Shown: piece after piece, positions 5,242-12,305 of the stretch | How the letters are laid out: every line of letters begins with the position of its first letter | Position numbering within the stretch: position 1 is the first letter of the stretch | Source: Bdellovibrionaceae bacterium UBA5009 | GTDB lineage: Bacteria > Bdellovibrionota > Bdellovibrionia > Bdellovibrionales > Bdellovibrionaceae | Reading direction: 5' to 3' | Length of the DNA: 13,207 bases | Assembly: GCA_002396665.1 (NCBI GenBank) | Contig: DGYJ01000092.1 | Span: 14,105 to 27,311, forward strand | The notes under the pieces: model-generated | Told to the model about the DNA's origin: nothing | What the model saw: only the letters and a program-made list of their open reading frames with translations | Databases searched by the model: none | Made by a program: the position numbers and the translations under genes

Positions 5242-6870
5242 TTGTCACAACAAAATCGAAAATCTCAACTTACGATTCTATTTATTACCGTCTTTATCTA
5301 TTTGCTTGGATTTGGCATCATCATCCCCATCATCCCCATCCTTAGTCGAGACTTCGGAGCCACTGCCACTGAAAGTGGTTTATTGATGTCCATCTTCTCC
5401 TTGATGCAGTTTTTATTTTCACCTTTTTGGGGAAAACTGAGCGACCGCTGGGGACGCCGCCCGATTTTAATGTTTTGCCTTCTGTGCGAAGGCTTATGTT
5501 ACATCCTTTTTGCTTCTGCAGATAACTTGGCAACACTGTTCGTCGCCCGCGGACTTGCTGGTTTTTTTGGGGCCAGCATATCCACAGCCTCGGCCTACAT
5601 TTCTGACATTACAGAAAAAAAAGATCGTTCCAAAGGAATGGCCTTGATCGGCGTGGCCTTTGGATTGGGCTTTGTGTTTGGACCTGCTTTGGGTGGAATG
5701 CTCGCTGGGTACTCAGAACATATATCGACTGCGCCCCACTTTAAAACCTCCTTCGCATCCTATGTCGTTGCGGGACTTTGTTTTGCGAATTTTATTTTTG
5801 CCTATTTTAAACTCAGCGAAAGCAAAAAAAATAAAATTCAGTTTTCAAAAAAATCTGAACCTGCAACTGAATCTGAAATAAACTACGGCCCTGCCAGTCG
5901 ATTAAAAAATATTATCGATAATTTAAAAATTGAGACCCTTGGCACTTTAATAATTATTTTCTTTTTGATGTCCATGTCGATGTCCTCCATGGAAGCCACT
6001 TTGATTTTGTATATGGGTGATCTTTTCCAATGGGGCGTCAAAGAGGTCAGCCTGGGTTTTCTTTACATCGGCATTATTATGATCATCACCCAAGGCTTTA
6101 TTGTCCGCCGACTTTTACCACTTTGGGGCGAAAGAAAAGTTCTTATCACAGGGTTAATACTCTTTATTATTGGAATGGCAACAATTCCATTGGGAACTCA
6201 GCTTTGGATGCTGGCCATCAGTATGACTTTTCTCTCTCTCGGAAATGGACTGACCAATCCTTCGATCCTAGGAAGTGTTAGCTTGCTTTCGAAAAACGAT
6301 GAGCAGGGCGAAAAATTGGGACTGACCCAAAGTCTTTCTTCCCTGGGAAGAATTTTGGGGCCGCCCTTGGGTGGATTTGTCTATTCTCACTGGATGATCC
6401 AAGCTCCATTTTTAATTTCAGCACTCTTTTCACTCATGGGTCTGGCTTTGTCTTTAAGAATATTTGCAAAAATCCCTGTGGCCGCAAAACTGAATGGATC
6501 ATCTGAAAAAACGACCAATGTCTTTGGGATTGGATCTTTTCAAATCAATAATTTAATTAAAAATAAAATTCCTTTTACTTTTGTTTGTATTGATCATGAA
6601 TTCCCCAATACGCACTTTGATGGAGAAAATCAAAAGCATCTTCAATCTGTGATTCTTAATTTTAAAACGCAAAACAAGACAGCGCCCCAGTCTGCTGCTG
6701 AACTTAAAAAAATTCTGCTCGAGCGAAAAAAAGAAACTGACCAATCCTTGGTTCTTATCAGCGAAACTCAAAAACCTGCCGAGGACATAGCAAAAGCCCT
6801 AGAGTCCGCAGGTTTTTTAAATGTTTATTTTGTATTGGGTGGCTACGAAGATTTAATCAAAGATTTATAA
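5242..6870 (+). CDS. MFS drug/metabolite efflux transporter fused to a degenerate rhodanese-like domain
   Basis: A 542-residue inner-membrane protein. Residues 10-410 are a 12-helix major facilitator of the TetA/MdtG type: motif A GKLSDRWGRRP (64-74) after helix 2, and motif C-like GLGFVFGPALGG (141-152) in helix 5, echoed by LGRILGPPLGG in helix 11. Such proteins expel small molecules using the proton gradient; substrate unknown. The family usually stops near residue 400; here about 115 more residues (430-542) follow. That part resembles a rhodanese: a first strand IPFTFVCIDHE, then AEDIAKALESAGFLNVYFVLGGYEDLI, matching the usual C-terminal 'aa..L...Gf.nVy.l.GG...w'. The active-site Cys is missing: the loop after LVLIS reads SETQKPAED. 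It is probably a binding or regulatory domain. Start is TTG 5242, with GAGG eight bases upstream; the first ATG in frame (codon 49) would cut off helix 1. The 3' end overlaps the convergent lipoprotein gene by 28 bases. Confidence 0.88.
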   Translation: MSQQNRKSQLTILFITVFIYLLGFGIIIPIIPILSRDFGATATESGLLMSIFSLMQFLFSPFWGKLSDRWGRRPILMFCLLCEGLCYILFASADNLATLFVARGLAGFFGASISTASAYISDITEKKDRSKGMALIGVAFGLGFVFGPALGGMLAGYSEHISTAPHFKTSFASYVVAGLCFANFIFAYFKLSESKKNKIQFSKKSEPATESEINYGPASRLKNIIDNLKIETLGTLIIIFFLMSMSMSSMEATLILYMGDLFQWGVKEVSLGFLYIGIIMIITQGFIVRRLLPLWGERKVLITGLILFIIGMATIPLGTQLWMLAISMTFLSLGNGLTNPSILGSVSLLSKNDEQGEKLGLTQSLSSLGRILGPPLGGFVYSHWMIQAPFLISALFSLMGLALSLRIFAKIPVAAKLNGSSEKTTNVFGIGSFQINNLIKNKIPFTFVCIDHEFPNTHFDGENQKHLQSVILNFKTQNKTAPQSAAELKKILLERKKETDQSLVLISETQKPAEDIAKALESAGFLNVYFVLGGYEDLIKDL

Positions 6871-8000
6871 TCCTGTTCAAATTTATTTTGAATTTTAAAA
6901 AGGCCAGGATTTTTTAATTTCAAATTTTGATCTTTGATAATTTTAGCCATCTTCAACAAACGCATCAGTTTAAAATCAAGAACCAGAACCTGCCCCTGGG
7001 ATTTCAAAAATGTCCTGGTGGTCTGAATGGCTTGAATATACGATACAAAGTTCGTCATTTGAACCTGGTTAAAATCTGAAAGTTTTAAATCCCAACCCAA
7101 AGTCATCATTTTTAAAACGGTCAAAAGTCCACGTTGAACTGATGATGATTCACTTAACAAAATGGCAGCAATAAAATTATGTCTTGCTTGCAACAACAGA
7201 TAAGAAATCTTTTCGTTACTGATGACCTCTTTTTCAGACTCTGAAAGCTGCGAAAAAGCCACGGCGCCTTCTTTGAGGGCCTTGGCCTTTTTAAGACCAT
7301 TTTCAATCATTGATAAGAATGTGACTTTTTCATATTTAGGATTCGCACGCAGAAATTCTTCTTGCTTGCGATTTGCCTTGTGCAAGACTGCTGCTACAGC
7401 ATTGAAGACAGCTTTTTTATTCGCCTCTGAACCAGAAGAAGCCTGGGCTAACGGATCAATGTCATTGGAAACAGGGGCATATTCCTTCAGATCTTTATAA
7501 AACTCGGCCAAGGCATCAACCATCAAATGCTCGCGCTTACTGGGCTCTACATCTTGCCCTTGACCACTGAAAACTTGAAACTCGAACGAAAGCACATATT
7601 TTACAGCTTCAGAAATTTTTCTGCCGTTCGATTCAGCCGCCAGCATTGTCGCCAAGGCCTGACGTCTTAGATTTAAAGTATCACCTTGTTTGATGGCATC
7701 ATAAAGTTCTGAAGATGCCCCTGAAATAGCTGTGGTTTTATCTAGCATTTTAAGAGTGCTCTCGTAAAGCTGGGCCGTTCTTTCGTTCATCTCTTCGGTG
7801 GTTCCACTCATTTTCTGGGTGGTTTCGCTCATCGTCTGCGTCGTCTTTTGCATTTTTTCTGTGGTATCACCCATGCGCTGAGTATTGGCCTCTAACCTTT
7901 GAGTCGAATCATGCATTTCGCCCAGCTGTTTTTTCATTTCACAGGACATCAAAGCCAAAAAGCTTAAAGCTGCAACACCAATCAAAGTTTGTGACTTCAT
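6843..8000 (-). CDS. Lipoprotein with Thr/Met heptad coiled coil, function unknown
   Basis: A 385-residue lipoprotein I cannot assign to a family. Residues 1-20 are a lipoprotein signal (hydrophobic core 6-17, lipobox LMSC, lipidated Cys20). Residues 22-99 form a strict heptad coiled coil: Met, Leu or Ile at 22, 29, 36, 43, 50, 57, 64, 71, 78, 85, 92 and 99, and Thr three residues earlier from 33 to 89. The rest (100-385) is predicted mainly helical from its composition, with no recognised motif. The frame opens earlier at 8051, but the extra 17 residues precede a typical lipoprotein signal, and AGAGG (about 8005-8009) sits four bases before ATG 8000, so 8000 is the start. The anchored rod suggests a spacer or trimeric stalk in the periplasm. 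It overlaps the MFS gene tail-to-tail, without a terminator between. Confidence 0.85.
   Translation of the reverse strand: MKSQTLIGVAALSFLALMSCEMKKQLGEMHDSTQRLEANTQRMGDTTEKMQKTTQTMSETTQKMSGTTEEMNERTAQLYESTLKMLDKTTAISGASSELYDAIKQGDTLNLRRQALATMLAAESNGRKISEAVKYVLSFEFQVFSGQGQDVEPSKREHLMVDALAEFYKDLKEYAPVSNDIDPLAQASSGSEANKKAVFNAVAAVLHKANRKQEEFLRANPKYEKVTFLSMIENGLKKAKALKEGAVAFSQLSESEKEVISNEKISYLLLQARHNFIAAILLSESSSVQRGLLTVLKMMTLGWDLKLSDFNQVQMTNFVSYIQAIQTTRTFLKSQGQVLVLDFKLMRLLKMAKIIKDQNLKLKNPGLFKIQNKFEQDYKSLIKSS
7704..7937 (-). repeat. 21-base periodic coding repeat (heptad coiled coil)
   Basis: About eleven 21-base units encode heptads of the form [S/T]-T-x-[K/R/E]-M-x-x, for example TTEKMQK, TTQTMSE, TTQKMSG and TTEEMNE. 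The protein repeat is regular, while the DNA copies have diverged at third positions. Confidence 0.8.
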
Positions 8001-8145
8001 GGGACCTCTTTCTTGCCTATGAAATTGACACTGGACGACTCTTGTCGCCATCAGTGACCAAAATCAGGCTTTAGAGCCAACCTTTTAAAGATGGCAAAAA
8101 AAGCATTTAAAAAACCAAGCCAAAGTCTTAAATCTTCAAAGTCTG

Positions 8146-8162
8146 GGCCATGTTAGGCCATG
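8146..8162. promoter_or_regulatory. Tandem GGCCATG repeat upstream of valS
   Basis: Two identical 7-mers GGCCATG (8146-8152, 8156-8162) exactly 10 bases apart, so on the same face of the helix, ending on the -35 box of the proposed valS promoter. Possible regulator site; could be chance. Confidence 0.3.
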
Positions 8163-8188
8163 ACAGCCAGATCAAAATAAGCTATTCA
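8160..8188 (+). promoter_or_regulatory. Possible valS promoter with start at the ATG
   Basis: ATGACA (8160-8165, 5 of 6), 17-base spacer, TATTCA (8183-8188, only 3 of 6). The predicted start (8195-8196) coincides with the valS ATG, and the gene has no Shine-Dalgarno. No T-box (tRNA-sensing) leader is visible; there is no room for one if this promoter is right. Confidence 0.35.
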
Positions 8189-8195
8189 TGAAGCC

Positions 8196-10877
8196 ATGTC
8201 TGAACAATTAAGTGACCGCTACAATCCGAATGAAGTTGAATCTAAAATCTATCAATGGTGGGAGTCTTCTGGTTATTTTAAAGCCGAAGATAAATCAACA
8301 AAACCCCCTTTCAGTATCATTCTACCGCCCCCGAATGTGACGGGCTTTCTGCACATGGGACATGCCCTGGACCATACAATTCAAGATTTGATGATTCGTT
8401 GGAAACGCATGAAGGGCTTCAATGCCCTGTGGTTGCCGGGCACAGATCATGCCGGAATCGCCACACAAACTGTCGTTGAACGGGAACTTAAAAAACAAAA
8501 TATCACCAGACATCAATTGGGTCGCGAAAAGTTTGTCGAAAAAGTTTGGGAATGGAAACATCAATACGGTGATCGCATCACTTCCCAAATGCGCAGGCTT
8601 GGGAACTCTTGCGATTGGGATCGTTTGACCTTTACTCTGGATGAAGGGGTCTCGGTCGCTGTTCGAAAAGTATTTGTTAGTCTTTACAAAAAAGATTGGA
8701 TCTACCGTGGACAAAGACTTGTCAACTGGAGTGGTCCGCTGGAAACAGCTATTTCTGATCTTGAAGTGGAACATAAGCAAGTCAAAGGGGCCCTTTACCA
8801 TATTTCTTACCCACTCGAAGACGGCAGTGGATCTTTGGTTGTTGCCACCACCCGGCCTGAAACATTATTGGGCGACAGTGCTGTTTGTGTTCATCCAGAC
8901 GATGAGCGCTACAAACATTTGATTGGTAAAAATGTTCTCCTACCACTGACAAAAAGAAAAATAAAAATTATTGCTGACACCTATGTGGATCCCGCCTTCG
9001 GATCTGGAGTTGTTAAAATCACTCCGGCCCATGACTTCAACGATTATAAAATCGGAAAAACCCACAAGCTTGAATTCATCAATATTCTGAATAAAAAAAC
9101 CGAGCTGAATGAAAACGCTGGGGAATACGCGGGACTTAAAGTCGCAGATGCCCGTAAAAAAGTAATTGAAGATTTAAAAGCCCAAAATCTTCTTGTTAAA
9201 GAAGAACCCTATGTTCATTCTGTTGGCCACTGCTCAAGATCAGGGGCTGTTGTTGAACCTTTTCTGTCAGAGCAATGGTTTGTGAAAACAGAAAAATTAG
9301 CAGTGCCTGCACAAAGGGTTGTAGAAAGCGGGACCATTCGTTTCGAGCCTGAATCTTGGACAAAAACCTATTTGCATTGGATGAACATCATTGAAGACTG
9401 GTGCATTTCACGCCAGCTTTGGTGGGGACACAGAATTCCGGCTTGGCATTGTGAAAAGTGCGAACATATCACAGTCAGTGAAGAAGCCCCCCTTGAGTGT
9501 GAAAAATGTCAGCACAAAACTTTAAAGCAAGATGAAGATGTTCTGGACACTTGGTTTAGCTCTGCCCTTTGGCCATTTTCAACAATGGGTTGGCCCAATG
9601 AAAATGAGACTCAAAAAACATTTTACCCAACAAGCACATTAGTCACGGGCCACGATATTATTTTCTTCTGGGTCGCACGCATGATCATGATGGGGCTTGA
9701 GTTTAAAAAAGATGTTCCCTTCCGCACTGTCTATATCCACGGATTGATCCGCGATGCCCAGGGCCGCAAAATGAGCAAATCCCTTGGGAACTCTGTCGAC
9801 CCCGTCGATATGATTGAAAAACATGGGGCCGATGCTTTGCGATTTACTTTGCTTGCCCATTTGTTTTCTGGAAAAGATTTAAAATTTTCAGAACAACGTC
9901 TTGAAGGCTACCGCAACTTTATGAATAAAATTTGGAATGCGACACGCTTTGCGCTGACCCATTTGCAGGATTTTAAAGTTCCTGCGGAAGGGGTGAAAGC
10001 ACTTCCATCAAAAATCCACTTAAGCGTTTTTGATGAATGGATCATTGCAAAACTTGCAGAAGTTGAAAAAACCGTGGACGAATGTTTAGAACAAGAAAAA
10101 TATTCTGAAGCCGCTGGCACTTTGTACCACTTTATTTGGAATCAATTCTGTGATTGGTACATCGAGTTCACAAAAACAATTTTGAATGGTCCAGCCAATG
10201 CCGAACGCGAAGCCACACAGCTGGTCATGGCGCAAGTTCTTAACCGCATTGTTCGACTGCTTCACCCTTTCTGCCCGTTTATCACAGAAGAAATTTATCA
10301 AAAACTTCCGATCCGTGGCCAAGCCTGCATCACTGATCAGTTTCCAACAGCTCGTCAGGACAAAGACTTTTTGGCCTTTGGATCTGCCACTGCAGCTGAT
10401 GAAATTGATTTGGTGAAAGAAGTCATTACGGCTATTCGCAATATTCGAGGCGAAAACAGACTTAGCCCTGCTTTAAAAATCAAAGTTCGATTGGGTGTTT
10501 CTTCTGAAAAAGAACAAAAAAGTCTTGGCAACAATCGAACAGCGATTATGACCCTTGGTCGACTTGAAAGTCTTGAAATCGGTGAAGATGGAAATCTTCA
10601 AAAATGTGCTGTGACAACAGTCAGCGCCGCAAGCGCCGCTGTCAAAGTGATTATACCGCTGGAAGGCCTAGTGGATTTCGATGAGGAAATTAAACGAATT
10701 CAAAAGACCATTGAAAAACTGCAAAAGGACATTTCTATTTTATCTGGCAAATTGTCGAATGAAAAATTCGTCGCCAATGCCGATGAAGATGTTGTTGCTG
10801 CCGATCGTTTATTGCTTGAACAATCGAAGATCCAGCTAGCCTCTTTACAAGATGGGTTGATTCGATTTCAAAATTAA
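8196..10877 (+). CDS. valS: Valyl-tRNA synthetase
   Basis: Charges tRNA-Val with valine in the cytoplasm (class Ia synthetase); essential for translation. 893 residues, close to the short bacterial form (about 880). In order: Rossmann fold with the HIGH-type motif HMGH (53-56) preceded by PPPNVTGFL; CP1 editing domain with TTRPETLLGD (218-227) and ITPAHDFNDY, which removes mischarged threonine; a CxxC-x12-CxxC zinc-type knuckle (Cys419, 422, 435, 438) followed by DVLDTWFSSALWP; KMSKS (525-529); anticodon-binding helical domain with NQFCDWYIE; and a C-terminal coiled coil (about 825-890) typical of ValRS. All key motifs are intact. ATG 8196 is the first in-frame start; no Shine-Dalgarno is seen (an out-of-frame ATG lies at 8188). 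The stop is two bases from the stop of the convergent gene. Confidence 0.98.
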   Translation: MSEQLSDRYNPNEVESKIYQWWESSGYFKAEDKSTKPPFSIILPPPNVTGFLHMGHALDHTIQDLMIRWKRMKGFNALWLPGTDHAGIATQTVVERELKKQNITRHQLGREKFVEKVWEWKHQYGDRITSQMRRLGNSCDWDRLTFTLDEGVSVAVRKVFVSLYKKDWIYRGQRLVNWSGPLETAISDLEVEHKQVKGALYHISYPLEDGSGSLVVATTRPETLLGDSAVCVHPDDERYKHLIGKNVLLPLTKRKIKIIADTYVDPAFGSGVVKITPAHDFNDYKIGKTHKLEFINILNKKTELNENAGEYAGLKVADARKKVIEDLKAQNLLVKEEPYVHSVGHCSRSGAVVEPFLSEQWFVKTEKLAVPAQRVVESGTIRFEPESWTKTYLHWMNIIEDWCISRQLWWGHRIPAWHCEKCEHITVSEEAPLECEKCQHKTLKQDEDVLDTWFSSALWPFSTMGWPNENETQKTFYPTSTLVTGHDIIFFWVARMIMMGLEFKKDVPFRTVYIHGLIRDAQGRKMSKSLGNSVDPVDMIEKHGADALRFTLLAHLFSGKDLKFSEQRLEGYRNFMNKIWNATRFALTHLQDFKVPAEGVKALPSKIHLSVFDEWIIAKLAEVEKTVDECLEQEKYSEAAGTLYHFIWNQFCDWYIEFTKTILNGPANAEREATQLVMAQVLNRIVRLLHPFCPFITEEIYQKLPIRGQACITDQFPTARQDKDFLAFGSATAADEIDLVKEVITAIRNIRGENRLSPALKIKVRLGVSSEKEQKSLGNNRTAIMTLGRLESLEIGEDGNLQKCAVTTVSAASAAVKVIIPLEGLVDFDEEIKRIQKTIEKLQKDISILSGKLSNEKFVANADEDVVAADRLLLEQSKIQLASLQDGLIRFQN

Positions 10878-10879
10878 TT

Positions 10880-11632
10880 TTACTGACAGCTGCAAGTGCT
10901 ATTATTTACAGACAAATTCTGGCACTTGACTGTTCGACCTTGGCGGCTCATTTCAAAATTTTGGATGAGCCCATTTTTATCTGTGATTAAAAGTTCTTCC
11001 CCAGACTGGAAATAATAGCGACTTGCTTTCTCGCGAGCTGAAACATTTCCATCTTTTTCAAGGGATGCGATAAAGGTATCGCTTGGATCTTGGGTTTGTT
11101 CAGGGGGCAAAGGGATTTGCGTTAAAGATTTATCTTTTTCTACGCGATAATACTTTAAAACTTGGGTTACGTCCTCATCATTCGTGTAGTCGGTTTCCAT
11201 TTTTATTTTTCGCTCTTCACCGTCAGCAGTCACTAAGCTGGTCATTTGCCAGTCTGAAGATTGAATCACAGGCTCTGTCAGATCTGGCTTTAACAAATCC
11301 AACATTTCTGTTTCCGTGGGCATTGAACGCCCCGAATTTTCAATACTTTTAAGACCCAAACAATGGGTGATTTGGGAAAGAGCTTCAGAAAAGTTTTTTT
11401 GCTGAAGCTCTGGACTGATAGCATTTTCTATTTCGGAATTATTTTGTTCTGCTGTTGCCGGGGAAGAGGTCTCTGACGACTTCAATTCATTTTCTTGCTT
11501 ATCATGGGGGACTACTTCTGCAGCAACAACTTCGGACTCGCTGACTGTTTTCGTTTTAGAAAAAGGCTTCCAAACCAAAAAAATAATTAGCAAGACACCA
11601 CAAACTATAATCAAACTGAAATAGCTTTTCAT
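10880..11632 (-). CDS. Membrane-anchored periplasmic protein, function unknown
   Basis: 250 residues, no recognised family. Residues 4-21 are one hydrophobic segment, an uncleaved signal anchor; residues 25-80 are a low-complexity linker rich in Glu, Ser, Thr, Ala and Asn; residues 80-250 look like a folded periplasmic domain with Cys91, Cys237, Cys247 and Cys249, ending in CSCQ. The even number of cysteines in that domain suggests disulfide bonds. It follows the upstream gene (stop at 11642) after nine bases and has no obvious Shine-Dalgarno of its own, so it is probably translated by coupling in an operon. The stop lies two bases from that of valS; no terminator is visible. Confidence 0.72.
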   Translation of the reverse strand: MKSYFSLIIVCGVLLIIFLVWKPFSKTKTVSESEVVAAEVVPHDKQENELKSSETSSPATAEQNNSEIENAISPELQQKNFSEALSQITHCLGLKSIENSGRSMPTETEMLDLLKPDLTEPVIQSSDWQMTSLVTADGEERKIKMETDYTNDEDVTQVLKYYRVEKDKSLTQIPLPPEQTQDPSDTFIASLEKDGNVSAREKASRYYFQSGEELLITDKNGLIQNFEMSRQGRTVKCQNLSVNNSTCSCQ

Positions 11633-11641
11633 GGGGCCATA

Positions 11642-12175
11642 CTAACGACTTCTGCAAGACAAAGTCAAAGAGGACTGGACACCATCACAATTCATCTCTA
11701 AAAAAATTTCCTTCTTCAGCATGCCGGGGATGGTTTTAAAAAACTTCAAATGGTAGCTGCAGTTTCTTTCATTGGGTTCGTCGTAATTAATTTCAAAATA
11801 ATCTTTGCCGTCCTGATCTGTGTATTGATCTGTGGGCATATCCATAAGTTCCCAGCTGGCCCCAGCGCTTGATGGCGTCGACGGTAAGCTTGGGTCAAAT
11901 CCACCATCTTCACTTTCTGGATCTGCTTCGCTATCATGGGTGAATCTTAAACTGATAAGTTCTTTCACCGGATTCCAGCGAAAAGACACCTGGATCATTT
12001 CGTTTTCAGAATCAGGTTGGCAAACAAATGTGGGCCATCGAACAGAGTCTAAAAAGCTTGAAGTCCTTGGGCACAAAGGTTCTGAAGCCATTGCACGGGA
12101 TTTCTGGCTTCCTTGGCTACAATCTGCCATCACCTGATGGGAAACAATCAAAAATAGAAACAAAAATTTTTTCAT
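11642..12175 (-). CDS. Small exported protein with six cysteines, function unknown
   Basis: 177 residues, no recognised family. A signal peptide covers 1-17 (KKFLFLFLIVSHQVMA, type I site after VMA). The mature part contains six cysteines (19, 35, 52, 139, 163, 174), consistent with three disulfides in a periplasmic or secreted protein, and an acidic, Pro/Ser-rich middle (81-105). GGAG (12181-12184) six bases upstream supports ATG 12175. First gene of a likely two-gene operon with 11632-10880; both products are exported and Cys-bearing, so they may act together. Its ribosome site lies in a small hairpin. Confidence 0.75.
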   Translation of the reverse strand: MKKFLFLFLIVSHQVMADCSQGSQKSRAMASEPLCPRTSSFLDSVRWPTFVCQPDSENEMIQVSFRWNPVKELISLRFTHDSEADPESEDGGFDPSLPSTPSSAGASWELMDMPTDQYTDQDGKDYFEINYDEPNERNCSYHLKFFKTIPGMLKKEIFLEMNCDGVQSSLTLSCRSR

Positions 12176-12180
12176 TCAAA

Positions 12181-12197
12181 CTCCTTTTAAAAAAGGA
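12181..12197 (-). promoter_or_regulatory. Small hairpin covering a ribosome-binding site
   Basis: TCCTTT (12182-12187) and AAAGGA (12192-12197) flank a four-base loop. In the minus-strand mRNA the last arm overlaps the GGAG Shine-Dalgarno of the gene starting at 12175. The stem is short and AT-rich, so it would be weak. Confidence 0.35.
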
Positions 12198-12226
12198 ATC
12201 TGCAATCGAAAAACCAAATCAAAAAT

Positions 12227-12278
12227 CGAATAAAAAAAGCCTGAATACTTTTGCATTCAGGCTTCGTTTTTTTATTCG
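12227..12278 (-). terminator. Strong intrinsic terminator, usable in both directions
   Basis: 10-bp stem AAGCCTGAAT (12237-12246) / ATTCAGGCTT (12255-12264) with an eight-base loop, itself flanked by CGAATAAAAAAA (12227-12238) and TTTTTTTATTCG (12267-12278), so T runs follow the stem on both strands. It lies 28 bases beyond the stop of the oxygenase gene (12306) and would end its transcript, insulating the downstream pair. Confidence 0.92.
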
Positions 12279-12305
12279 AAAGGCGCTCTGGGACAGCTCT
12301 AAAAA

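Noticed and set aside
7222..7500. 92-codon plus-strand frame inside the lipoprotein gene
   Set aside because: Antisense shadow; no ribosome site and the lipoprotein frame is well supported.
8001..8051. 17-residue N-terminal extension of the lipoprotein
   Set aside because: It would bury a complete lipoprotein signal peptide, and ATG 8000 has its own AGAGG site.
8322..8801. 159-codon open frame on the minus strand inside valS
   Set aside because: It is antisense to a highly conserved coding region, with no motif, signal or ribosome site; a shadow of valS.
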